Origin: Acidimicrobiaceae bacterium
Lineage (GTDB): Bacteria; Actinomycetota; Acidimicrobiia; Acidimicrobiales; RAAP-2
Assembly: GCA_003155135.1 (NCBI GenBank)
Contig: PMFN01000023.1
Coordinates: 1 to 49,102, forward strand
DNA: 49,102 bases
Direction: 5' to 3'
In this document: one piece after another, positions 7,609-14,850 of the stretch
Position numbering within the stretch: the first letter of the stretch is position 1
Layout of the letters: the number at the start of each line of letters is the position of its first letter
The notes under the pieces: model-generated
Databases searched by the model: none
What the model was told of the DNA's origin: nothing
The model's input: only the letters and a program-made list of their open reading frames with translations
Made by a program: the position numbers and the translations under genes

Positions 7609-8520
7609 TCAGCCTTCCTCGTCGCCCTGGTTCGCCGCGGCCGAGATGATCCGGATCGCCTCGTTGAAGTCACCGCCGGAGCCCGGACGCGCCGCCACCG
7701 CCTCGTCGTAACCGGGGTCCCCCGGCAACAGGATGCGCATGGCCCGGCCGTCAACCACCACGCGTGGTTCGATGAGGGGGACGTGGCCGGCGGCCGCTGC
7801 GGCGTCGAGCAGGTCGGACGAGCGCTCGAACCGGGCGATGGCCTGGAGGTTGCGGATGGTCGGGAAGATGAGGTCGATCTGGCCCTCGCGGTGCAGCCGC
7901 AATGCCTCCTTCGGCGAGAGCCAGGTCTCGTCGATGACCTCGGCGGCGTCGTGCGCCGGCGTCTGGTCGGGCGGGGCGGCCGCCACGAAGAAGCGGGTGT
8001 CGTAGCGCCGTGGTGCCCCCTGGGGGGTCACCCAGTGGGCGAAGTAGTGCACGCGCTCGACGGCGAGGAGCAGCCGCTCCTCGCCGCAAATGTCGAGGAA
8101 GCGCCGCTGACCGGCGTTGAGGGCGCGGCGGTGCTCGACGAAGCGACGCTCGTCGTCGTCGCGTGCGAAGGAGAGCAGTGAGCCGTCGGCCCGAGTGGCG
8201 AGGAGCACCCCCGCCTCCTCGAAGAGCTCGCGGAGCACAGCCACCCAGTACGCCAGCCCACCCGTCGGTACCTCGAGGATGGCGCTGGCCACGGCGTCGC
8301 TCCTCGCCGGCGAGAGCGCCTCCGCCTCAGGGCCGCCGTCGGTGGGGTCGACGGCTCCGCCGGGGAAAACGTAGGCGCCACCGACGAAGTCCGAGTTGAG
8401 ATTGCGCCGAACCATCAGGACCTCGAGTGCGGAGTCACCGTCGGGCCCGTCGCGCACCATCATCACCGTGGCTGCGTTGCGCAGCACCACCGGGGCCTGT
8501 TCGCTCAACGTGGTCTCCAT
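7609..8520 (-). CDS. Nudix hydrolase with interrupted Nudix box (NUDT19-like)
   Basis: The 303-residue protein starts with [12 protein letters not shown] and carries FPGGAVDP near residue 52, then RELFEEAGV at 97-105. The canonical box spacing (G-x5-E-x7-REUxEE) is broken by an insert of some 25 residues. This is known in the NUDT19/RP2p group, whose members hydrolyse CoA esters, so a CoA or acyl-CoA diphosphatase is the leading guess (inference). The REXXEE residues needed for metal binding are intact. It precedes the MBL gene in a two-gene minus-strand unit and is divergent from the DUF929 gene. A TAGCGT element about 20 bases upstream of the ATG could be its -10. Confidence 0.88.
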   Translation of the reverse strand: METTLSEQAPVVLRNAATVMMVRDGPDGDSALEVLMVRRNLNSDFVGGAYVFPGGAVDPTDGGPEAEALSPARSDAVASAILEVPTGGLAYWVAVLRELFEEAGVLLATRADGSLLSFARDDDERRFVEHRRALNAGQRRFLDICGEERLLLAVERVHYFAHWVTPQGAPRRYDTRFFVAAAPPDQTPAHDAAEVIDETWLSPKEALRLHREGQIDLIFPTIRNLQAIARFERSSDLLDAAAAAGHVPLIEPRVVVDGRAMRILLPGDPGYDEAVAARPGSGGDFNEAIRIISAAANQGDEEG

Positions 8521-8687
8521 CCGAACTGGCCCATGCCCCGACGCTACCCGCCAGCACCTCCCCCGCCCGGGTAGAGCGGGGTGGGTCGCGGACGATCACT
8601 TCTCGGGCTGGTCTACGCTCGCTGGGAGATCTCCGGGCGCAGCTCGCCTCATCGGCCCGCGCCCCAGACCCACGAGGACCCCCCTAC

Positions 8688-9806
8688 ATGGCAGACGAGA
8701 CCCCCCAGCCGCCCTCACGCTCGCAGGCCGACAAAGACAAGTCGAAGCAGCAGAGTCGCCCGGTCACCGGCCAGAAGCCCAAGAGCGCAGGCGGTGCCTC
8801 CAAGTCGCAGCGCAGCTCCAACGGATCGGGCAAGGCACCCACGAATCCCCGCAAGGCTGCGCAGGCCCAGGCCGCCAAGAAGGCCTCGGGTCCGCCCAAG
8901 AAGGGCGGCAACCGCCCGAGCGGGCGACCCGCACCGCGTGACCGACGCTCCCCGACCGCACTGCTCACCTGGGGTGCGGTCGCGCTCGTCCTCATCATCG
9001 TGGTGGTGCTCGTGGTCATCAAGGCCACCGGGGGCAACTCCACGGTGCCGAATGGCCCGACGGCGTTCACCCCGGCCCCGGCGTCGGTGGTCCAGGACGT
9101 GACCAACATCCCCGCCAGCGTCTACAACACGGTGGGCATCAACTCCCCGGTCACGTCGGTGACGCCACCGACCCTGATCAAGGGCCAGACGCCGCTCACC
9201 TACGACGGCAAGCCGGGCGTCTTCTATCTCGGTGGTGAGTACTGCCCGTACTGCGCGGCCGAGCGCTGGCCGCTCATCGCCGCCCTCAGCCGTTTCGGCA
9301 CGTTCTCGAGCCTCGGCGAGATGGAGTCGTCCGGCCAGGACGTCTATGCCAACACCCAGACCTTCACGTTCGTGAAGGCGAAGTTCGAGAGCCCGTACGT
9401 GACGTTCCGACCGGTCGAGCACTTCTCGAACGTGCCGGCGGCATCGGGGTCGGGGTACACCGTCCTCACGCCGCTCACCGCAGAAGAAGTGGCGCTCGTG
9501 AACAAGTACAGCACCGCGACGTATCTCGGCTCCTCGGCGCAGCCCGGTGCGATCCCCTTCATCGACTACGGCAACAAGGCCCTTTCCTCGGGGGCCAGTT
9601 ACTCGCCGTCGATCCTGTCGGGCTTCAGCCGTGAGCAGATCGCCGGCGGCCTGAGCGACCCCACCAACCCGGTGACCCAGACCATCGTGGCGACGGCCAA
9701 CTACATCACCGCCACGATCTGCGCAACCACCGGCCAGCAGCCCGGTTCGGTGTGCACATCGAAGGGCGTCACCGATGCGTCCAAGGCCATGGGCCTGAGC
9801 TCGTAG
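8688..9806 (+). CDS. DUF929-type membrane-anchored thioredoxin-like protein
   Basis: The 372-residue protein has a basic, Lys/Gln/Ser-rich cytoplasmic N-terminus of about 85 residues, one transmembrane segment ([20 protein letters not shown]), a linker and an extracytoplasmic domain. That domain holds [15 protein letters not shown], with C186-P-Y-C189 as a thioredoxin-type redox pair, and matches the DUF929 family. The next gene, three bases downstream, encodes a VKOR-like quinone-linked oxidase, so the pair probably makes disulfide bonds in exported proteins (inference). I chose ATG 8688 because similarity and composition change there; the open frame upstream looks non-coding. TACGCT at 8614-8619 may be the -10. 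Confidence 0.87.
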   Translation: MADETPQPPSRSQADKDKSKQQSRPVTGQKPKSAGGASKSQRSSNGSGKAPTNPRKAAQAQAAKKASGPPKKGGNRPSGRPAPRDRRSPTALLTWGAVALVLIIVVVLVVIKATGGNSTVPNGPTAFTPAPASVVQDVTNIPASVYNTVGINSPVTSVTPPTLIKGQTPLTYDGKPGVFYLGGEYCPYCAAERWPLIAALSRFGTFSSLGEMESSGQDVYANTQTFTFVKAKFESPYVTFRPVEHFSNVPAASGSGYTVLTPLTAEEVALVNKYSTATYLGSSAQPGAIPFIDYGNKALSSGASYSPSILSGFSREQIAGGLSDPTNPVTQTIVATANYITATICATTGQQPGSVCTSKGVTDASKAMGLSS

Positions 9807-9809
9807 GGC

Positions 9810-10319
9810 ATGGGGTCCATGGCGCTGCGCGAGAAGCCCCGGCCGCAGAAGTCCTCGAGGATCGTCACGCTGCCGACGTGGAAGGTCGCCGCGTCGTTCG
9901 TGCTTGCACTCCTCGGCCTCGGGATCTCCACCTACCTGACCGTGGCCCACTACGTCGGCACCCAGGCACTCGCATGCTCGGACTCTGGGACCATCAACTG
10001 CGCCAAGGTGACCACGAGTGCCCAGAGCCACTTCCTCGGCATGCCCGTCGCCGTGCTGGGACTCGCCTACTACCTGGTGGTCGTCTGCTTCATGACGCCT
10101 CGGGCCTGGCGATCCGCCGATCGGCGGATCCACCTGGCCCGCTTCGCCCTCGCCATCGTCGGTATGGCCTTCGCGCTCTACCTGGTGGCCGCCGAACTCC
10201 TCATCATCGGGAACATCTGCATCTGGTGCACGGGCGTGCACCTGGTCACGTTCCTCTTGTTCGTGCTCGTGATGAACACGGCTCCCGCCGTGCTCGGCTG
10301 GACCCAGCGCGCACGCTGA
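9810..10319 (+). CDS. Vitamin K epoxide reductase (VKOR) family membrane protein
   Basis: The 169-residue protein has four or more membrane segments. It has a luminal-type cysteine pair around LACSDSGTINCAKV and the active-site CIWC motif near residue 134 in GNICIWCTGVHLVTF, as in bacterial VKOR. Such proteins reoxidise a DsbA-like partner and pass electrons to quinone. The partner is likely the DUF929 protein encoded immediately upstream (TAG, three bases, ATG). The start could instead be the in-frame ATG at 9819. The 3' end faces the WhiB gene with a gap of 14 bases. Confidence 0.93.
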   Translation: MGSMALREKPRPQKSSRIVTLPTWKVAASFVLALLGLGISTYLTVAHYVGTQALACSDSGTINCAKVTTSAQSHFLGMPVAVLGLAYYLVVVCFMTPRAWRSADRRIHLARFALAIVGMAFALYLVAAELLIIGNICIWCTGVHLVTFLLFVLVMNTAPAVLGWTQRAR

Positions 10320-10333
10320 GCCGGCCGGGTGGC

Positions 10334-10591
10334 TTAGCCGGCCCGGCGCTCGAGGAGCAGCTTGCGTTCCATCTCGTTCAGGCCGCCCCAGATGCCGTGG
10401 GGCTCACGGATGCGGATGGCGTAGTCGAGGCAGTCGTCGCGCACATGGCATTCGCTGCAGATCGCCTTGGCCCGACGCTCGCGCGTGACCTTTTCCTCCT
10501 TGCGTTCCGCGTGTGACGGCGGAAAGAACGACGCAGCCTGTGGACCCCGGCACGCGGCCTTGGCTTGCCACATCTCAACTGGCTGTTGCAA
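10334..10591 (-). CDS. WhiB-family Fe-S transcription factor
   Basis: The 85-residue protein has the four WhiB cysteines (C14, C45, C48, C54) that bind a [4Fe-4S] cluster, and the GIWGG turn followed by a basic tail (MERKLLLERRAG). WhiB proteins act with the primary sigma factor and respond to redox or NO. A TTG start at 10591 is chosen because GAAAGGGGGG lies correctly upstream; the first in-frame ATG at 10573 has no Shine-Dalgarno sequence and would remove six residues. It is divergent from the ArsA-like pair, as whiB4 (Rv3681c) is next to Rv3679-Rv3680 in M. tuberculosis. The sequence alone does not assign it to WhiB4. Confidence 0.93.
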   Translation of the reverse strand: MQQPVEMWQAKAACRGPQAASFFPPSHAERKEEKVTRERRAKAICSECHVRDDCLDYAIRIREPHGIWGGLNEMERKLLLERRAG

Positions 10592-10733
10592 CGGTCACCC
10601 CCCTTTCAGTGACGTCCCCCCCGGACAAGGCCAACCTAGCCCCGCCACCGTTCAGGGAACAAGGGGCCGTCACCTGCAGCTTTGGGCCACCCGGGGCTGA
10701 CGCCGCGGTGCCCGGCGCTACGCTGCCACTCGG

Positions 10734-11708
10734 ATGGACGTCGCCAGCTTCTGCCGAGAGAGCCGGGTCCTGGTGGTCGCCGGCAAAGGCGGAGTCGGCA
10801 AGACCACCGTGACCGCCGGGCTCGCCGCAATGGCGGCCTCGGTCGGGCTCTCGGTCCTCGTCGTCGAGCTGGAGGGCCGCTCGGGTATCCAGCATGCCTT
10901 CGGCGCGCCCGAAGCGCTCGAATACTCTGAGGTCCAGCTCTCCGACATGGGCGGCGGTGTGCGGGCGAGACGCATCACGCCCGATGACGCGCTCCTCGAG
11001 TACCTCGCCACCCATGGCCTCCAGCGTGTCTCGAAGCGTCTCGTCAGCTCCGGGGTGATCGACGTGGTGGCAACGGCCATCCCCGGTATCCGCGACGTGC
11101 TGGTGCTCGGGAAGGTGAAGTCGCTCGAGCTCGACCGGGTGGCGGACCTCATCCTGGTCGACGCCCCCGCCACCGGCCACGCCGTGACCTTCCTCACCTC
11201 GGCGTCGGGCCTGCTCGACGTGGCCCGCGGCGGCCCGGTCCGCAGCCAGGCGGCGGGCGTGGTGGAGCTCCTCCAGGACCCCTCGCGGTGCCGGGTCGTG
11301 CTCGTGACCCTGCCCGAGGAGATGCCCGTGTCCGAGACGATCGAAGCCGCCTACCTCGTCGAGGACAAAGCCGGCGTCCAGCTCGGCCCCGTCGTGATCA
11401 ACGCCTTCGACGAGCCCGACGACGGGCTGGTGCTCAGCGCGCCGAGCGCGGCCGCCACCGCCGGGGTCGAGCTGTCGGCCGGGCGCCTGGCCGAGATCGA
11501 GGCCGCCCGGGAGTTCCGCCTCCATCGCCAAGGGCTCCAGGCCGAGCAGGTGGCGCGCCTCGGCCGCGAGCTCCCGCTGCCCCAGTTGCGCGTGCCGATC
11601 CTCGACCACCCCGCGATTGGGCTGGCGCAGCTGCGCACCATCGCCGACGCCCTGGCCAAGGGCGTCGGCCAGCTCGGCATGGCCCACGGCCCGGTCGGCG
11701 ACCAGTGA
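10734..11708 (+). CDS. ArsA/GET3-like ATPase, first paralogue
   Basis: The 324-residue P-loop ATPase has the deviant Walker A GKGGVGKTT near residue 18 with the signature lysine intact, and a DAPATGHA switch motif. In actinobacteria such proteins are annotated as anion-transporting ATPases, but no arsenic pump gene is nearby and GET3-like membrane-protein handling is an equal possibility. The downstream paralogue begins with a GTG that overlaps this stop (GTGA), so the two are made together and may form a heterodimer. TACGCT at 10719-10724 lies nine bases before the ATG and may give a leader of only about three bases. Confidence 0.9.
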   Translation: MDVASFCRESRVLVVAGKGGVGKTTVTAGLAAMAASVGLSVLVVELEGRSGIQHAFGAPEALEYSEVQLSDMGGGVRARRITPDDALLEYLATHGLQRVSKRLVSSGVIDVVATAIPGIRDVLVLGKVKSLELDRVADLILVDAPATGHAVTFLTSASGLLDVARGGPVRSQAAGVVELLQDPSRCRVVLVTLPEEMPVSETIEAAYLVEDKAGVQLGPVVINAFDEPDDGLVLSAPSAAATAGVELSAGRLAEIEAAREFRLHRQGLQAEQVARLGRELPLPQLRVPILDHPAIGLAQLRTIADALAKGVGQLGMAHGPVGDQ

Positions 11709-12832
11709 GCGACGCCGCGGGCAGCACAGCGAGCGGGGCCGAGCGGCTCGAGGCGATCGCCGCCACCAGCCCGGTGGTCATCTGCTGCGGCCCCGGCGGC
11801 GTGGGCAAGACGACGGTGTCGGCCACCTTCGCGCTCGAGGCCGCGCGTGCCGGGCGGCGTGCCTGCGTGGTCACTGTCGACCCGGCCCGACGGCTGGCCG
11901 ACGCACTCGGCGTGGAATCGCTCCCGAACACCCCGACTCTCGTCGAGGGCGACTGGCCGGGCGAGCTCTACGCCCTGATGCTCGACACCAAGGGGACCTT
12001 CGACGAGCTGATCACGCGCTATTCGGCGAACCCCGAACAGGTGGAGTCCATCCAGTCCAACCGCATCTACAAGAACCTCGCCGGTGCGCTCTCGGGCACC
12101 CAGGAGTACATGGCGATGGAGAAGCTCTACGAGCTGACCGAGAGCGGGCGCTTCGACACCGTGGTCGTCGACACGCCGCCCACCCGCAACGCCCTCGACC
12201 TGCTCGACGCCCCCCGGCGGCTCACCCACTTCTTGGAGAACCGGATCTTTCGCGCCCTCCTCATGCCGACGCGCGTCTACTTCCGCGCGGTCGGTATCGC
12301 CGCCCAGGCGGTGCTGCGCACCATTGCGAAGGTGGCCGGGGCGGAGATCGTCCAGGACGCCGTCACCTTTTTCCAGGCGTTCGGGGGCATGGAGGAGGGT
12401 TTCGCCGAGCGCGCGAGCGCCGTGCGCGCGCTCCTCGCCCTCCCGAGCACCGCGTACGTGCTCGTCACCTCCCCGCGCCAGGACTCGCTCGACGAGGCGT
12501 CGTTCTTCGCCGAGCGCCTGGCCGAGACCGGGGTCGCGCCGGCGGCGCTCGTGGTGAACCGCGTCCACCCGCGCTTTGGGACCACGACGGACGACGACGC
12601 GACGGCGCCACCCGTGGGCAGCGCGCTCGCCACGCTCTATGCCAACCTGGCCACGCTCGACGCGCAAGCAACACGCGACGCGGCCGCCATCGCCGAGCTC
12701 GCGTCACGGGTGGCGCCTGCGCCGGTGGCCACCGTGCCCCTCCTCGCCAGTGACGTCCACGACCTCGCCGGTCTCGCCCTCGTGGCGGACCAGCTCTTCG
12801 CCCCCGCCGAGAGCAAGCGGGCCGCGGGGTGA
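11705..12832 (+). CDS. ArsA/GET3-like ATPase, second paralogue with altered Walker A
   Basis: The 375-residue protein is a diverged copy of its upstream neighbour. Its P-loop reads GPGGVGKTT: the catalytic lysine next to threonine is kept, but the signature lysine of the deviant Walker A (GKGG) is proline. It has VDTPPTRNALDLLDAP as switch region and a longer C-terminal half. The start is GTG 11705, overlapping the upstream TGA. If the two subunits pair, only the first would donate the intermonomer lysine, which predicts an asymmetric ATPase. The client or cargo is unknown. Confidence 0.9.
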   Translation: MSDAAGSTASGAERLEAIAATSPVVICCGPGGVGKTTVSATFALEAARAGRRACVVTVDPARRLADALGVESLPNTPTLVEGDWPGELYALMLDTKGTFDELITRYSANPEQVESIQSNRIYKNLAGALSGTQEYMAMEKLYELTESGRFDTVVVDTPPTRNALDLLDAPRRLTHFLENRIFRALLMPTRVYFRAVGIAAQAVLRTIAKVAGAEIVQDAVTFFQAFGGMEEGFAERASAVRALLALPSTAYVLVTSPRQDSLDEASFFAERLAETGVAPAALVVNRVHPRFGTTTDDDATAPPVGSALATLYANLATLDAQATRDAAAIAELASRVAPAPVATVPLLASDVHDLAGLALVADQLFAPAESKRAAG

Positions 12833-12852
12833 TCGGGTCTCGCGGCGTCAGG

Positions 12853-12864
12853 TAACGTCAAGGA
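12853..12864 (+). promoter_or_regulatory. Candidate leaderless -10 element of the receiver gene
   Basis: TAACGT (12853-12858) fits TANNNT and ends six bases before GTG 12865. The AAGGAG seen there overlaps the GTG itself and cannot act as a normal Shine-Dalgarno sequence. No upstream in-frame start exists, since an in-frame TAA sits at 12853-12855. Confidence 0.55.
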
Positions 12865-13338
12865 GTGCCAACCATTCTGGTCGCCAGCGATGCGCCGTCG
12901 GTCCGGCGCGACGTGGCTGCCACCGTCGAGAGCGATGAGATCGAGGTCATCGGCGTCGCCTCGGGCCCCGAGGCGCTCCGACTGGTCAAAGAGGACCCGC
13001 CCGACCTCGTCATCGTCGACATGCAGATGGGGAACATGGGCGGGATGGCCGTCTGCCTCGAGTTGCGTCTCGAGGAGTCGTACCAGGACATCGCCCATGT
13101 GCCCGTGCTGATGCTGCTCGACCGGCGGCCCGACGTGTTCCTGGCCCGGCGCTCGGGGGCGGAGGGCTGGCTGGTGAAGCCGCTCGATCCGCTGCGGGTG
13201 CGGCGTGCCATGCGGGCCCTGCTCGACGGTGGGACGTTCGAGGACGAGTCCTACCAACCGGTGCCGGTCCTCGTCGCCGAGGCTTCCACGCCGCTCGCCG
13301 CCGCCAGCTCCTCGGCGGCGCTTCCGACCAGTGGCTGA
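12865..13338 (+). CDS. Stand-alone response-regulator receiver domain
   Basis: The 157-residue protein is a CheY-like receiver with a disordered Ala/Ser tail of about 35 residues and no output domain. The phospho-acceptor aspartate is in VIVDMQMGNMGG and the conserved lysine in LVKPLD. The N-terminal acidic pair is reduced to a single D (ASDAPS), and the usual T/S after strand 4 is missing (LMLLDRRPD), so phosphorylation switching may be weak. The gene overlaps the following CBS-protein gene by eight bases. No histidine kinase is adjacent. Confidence 0.85.
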   Translation: MPTILVASDAPSVRRDVAATVESDEIEVIGVASGPEALRLVKEDPPDLVIVDMQMGNMGGMAVCLELRLEESYQDIAHVPVLMLLDRRPDVFLARRSGAEGWLVKPLDPLRVRRAMRALLDGGTFEDESYQPVPVLVAEASTPLAAASSSAALPTSG

Positions 13339-14278
13339 ACAGAACTCCCAGCCCCCACCAGCGGCCGGCGGCCTCTTCGGCCGCCTCTTCGGGCGCGAGG
13401 AGCCCGGTGAGCGCGACACTCGGGCCGGCAGGCGCCTCGACGACGACTCGGCGGCCTCCGAGCAGGAGCGCATCATCGTCGAGAAGCTGGCCGACCTGCG
13501 TGACATGGACATCCGCGAGGTCATGACCCCGCGTGTCGACGTCATCGCCCTCAAGATCCCCGTCACCGCCGACGACATCGCCACCGCGGTGCGCGAGTCG
13601 GGCCACAGCTGCTTCCCGGTCGTCCACGACGACCTCGACAACCTCGTGGGCGTCTTGTACGTGAACGACCTCTTCCGGACCGGCCGGCGTCCCGGTGGCG
13701 AGGGCGGCGGGGGGGACCCGAGCGCCCTCGAGATCTCACGGCGGCTCCGCCAGCCCTTCATCATCCCCGAGTCGCGCCGGATCCTCGACGCCCTCTCCGA
13801 GATGCGCAAGCACCGGCGCGGATTCGCGGTCGTCGTCGACGAGTACGGCGGGGTGGCGGGCGTCGCCACCATCAAGGACCTCCTCGAACCGCTCGTCGGC
13901 GACCTCTCCGACGAGTTCGACGACGACGAGGAGCCCGAGATCGTCCGTGTGGACGCCAACCGCTGGCTGGTCGACGGACGTGCCAGCGTGGACGAGGTGC
14001 GCGAGCGGCTCGAGGCGCCGATCCCCGACGGCGAGTACGTGACACTCGGCGGCTACCTCTTCGACGTGTTCGGCCACATACCCGACGAGGGCGAGCAATT
14101 GTCAGCCGGCCGCTTCGAATTCAGGATCGTGGAGATGGACAAGCGACGCATCGCCAAGGTCGTGGTCCGGCGCCACGGGGCCGACACCCCGGCTGCAGCC
14201 AGCGACCGGGAAGCACACCGCAGCGGCGAGCCCGGTGCGGGCCCGCTTCCCTCTCAGGCCGGCCAAGGGCTCGGCTAG
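13331..14278 (+). CDS. CBS-pair and CorC/HlyC-domain protein
   Basis: The 315-residue protein has two CBS domains (about 65-190; MREVMTPR-type start and EYGGVAGVATIKDLLEPLVGD) and a C-terminal transporter-associated CorC_HlyC domain (about 205-285; GYLFDVFGHIPDEGE). It lacks the DUF21 membrane domain and so is the soluble CorC type. These are linked to Mg/Co efflux or nucleotide sensing. The start GTG 13331 lies inside the receiver gene, eight bases before that gene ends, which suggests coupling. An acidic tract DEFDDDEEPE joins the CBS and C-terminal domains. Confidence 0.88.
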   Translation: MAEQNSQPPPAAGGLFGRLFGREEPGERDTRAGRRLDDDSAASEQERIIVEKLADLRDMDIREVMTPRVDVIALKIPVTADDIATAVRESGHSCFPVVHDDLDNLVGVLYVNDLFRTGRRPGGEGGGGDPSALEISRRLRQPFIIPESRRILDALSEMRKHRRGFAVVVDEYGGVAGVATIKDLLEPLVGDLSDEFDDDEEPEIVRVDANRWLVDGRASVDEVRERLEAPIPDGEYVTLGGYLFDVFGHIPDEGEQLSAGRFEFRIVEMDKRRIAKVVVRRHGADTPAAASDREAHRSGEPGAGPLPSQAGQGLG

Positions 14279-14291
14279 GCTGACCATCCGG

Positions 14292-14306
14292 CCGGTCATT
14301 GACCGG
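14292..14306. repeat. Palindrome CCGGTCA-T-TGACCGG
   Basis: Perfect 7-bp arms (14292-14298 and 14300-14306) around one base sit between the CBS-protein stop and the tRNA-Pro 5' end, three bases before the tRNA. It may be a transcription-factor site or a processing/termination structure. Confidence 0.35.
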
Positions 14307-14309
14307 TGA

Positions 14310-14387
14310 CGGGCTGTGGCGCAGTTTGGTTAGCGCGCTGCGTTCGGGACGCAGAGGTCCCCGGTTCAAATCCGGGCAGCCCGACCA
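14310..14387 (+). tRNA. tRNA-Pro (anticodon CGG)
   Basis: The acceptor stem is CGGGCTG (14310-14316) paired with CAGCCCG (14377-14383), followed by discriminator A and an encoded CCA. The anticodon arm is CTGCG-TTCGGGA-CGCAG with anticodon CGG at 14345-14347, reading CCG proline codons. The T arm is CCCGG-TTCAAAT-CCGGG. All arms close perfectly. No integrase or repeat of the tRNA 3' end is seen, so it does not look like an occupied attachment site. Confidence 0.97.
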
Positions 14388-14445
14388 AGCAAGGTCCCGC
14401 CAGTCGGCGGGATGTCCGATGTGTGCGGTGGCACCGCTCACGGGC

Positions 14446-14457
14446 CAAGCTGGACGC
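14446..14457 (+). promoter_or_regulatory. Candidate leaderless -10 element of the VOC gene
   Basis: CAAGCT (14446-14451) lies six bases before ATG 14458. The first T of TANNNT is C, but the same CAAGCT-N6-start layout occurs at the DedA-like gene (20605-20616). No Shine-Dalgarno sequence is present. Confidence 0.35.
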
Positions 14458-14850
14458 ATGGCCGAACTCCTCCGCCAGCTGGTCCCCATCCTTCATGTGC
14501 GCGACCCCGACGCCGAGCGTGCCTTCTACGAGAAGCTGGGCCTAAGGACCACCTTCGAGGGCCCCGAGTACCCCGGGTTCCTGGCGGTGGGCAACGACAC
14601 CGTGGAGTTCGGCCTCTCGGCGAGGCCCGGGGCCGGCCCCGACGACAACGGGGTGACGTGGCAGTTCCAAGTGGGCGACCTCGACGCCCTCGTCGAGGTC
14701 CTCGAGCGCGAGGGCATCGGCTTTGCGGTGGCGGTCGAACGGCCGCGGCCGGGCTGGGAGTTCCGGACCCTCACGGTGCGCTCACCGAACGGGATCGAGG
14801 TCACCTTCGAAGACGGAGGAGAGAGCCGGGGCGTCAGTTCGCGAACGTGA
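14458..14850 (+). CDS. VOC (glyoxalase/bleomycin-resistance) family protein
   Basis: The 130-residue protein has the paired beta-alpha-beta-beta-beta modules of the vicinal oxygen chelate fold: LVPILHVRDPDAERAFYEKLGL at the N-terminus and a second module ending VRSPNGIEVTFED. Members bind a metal and act as lyases, dioxygenases or drug-binding proteins; the substrate is not evident. ATG 14458 is the start because the fold begins immediately and the upstream frame crosses the tRNA. Its 3' end overlaps the convergent dioxygenase gene by 17 bases. Confidence 0.85.
   Translation: MAELLRQLVPILHVRDPDAERAFYEKLGLRTTFEGPEYPGFLAVGNDTVEFGLSARPGAGPDDNGVTWQFQVGDLDALVEVLEREGIGFAVAVERPRPGWEFRTLTVRSPNGIEVTFEDGGESRGVSSRT

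Noticed and set aside
10320..10333. Terminator between the VKOR and WhiB genes
   Set aside because: GCCGGCC occurs twice nearby but as direct repeats; no long stem or T-tract can be drawn.
10734..12832. An arsenite efflux operon
   Set aside because: ArsA-like ATPases are present but there is no ArsB/Acr3 pump, ArsC or ArsD. The only ArsR-family gene is 36 kb away and lacks metal cysteines.
14310..14387. tRNA-Pro as the attachment site of an integrated element
   Set aside because: No integrase, no repeat of the tRNA 3' end that I can find, and the downstream genes have the same composition as the rest of the window.
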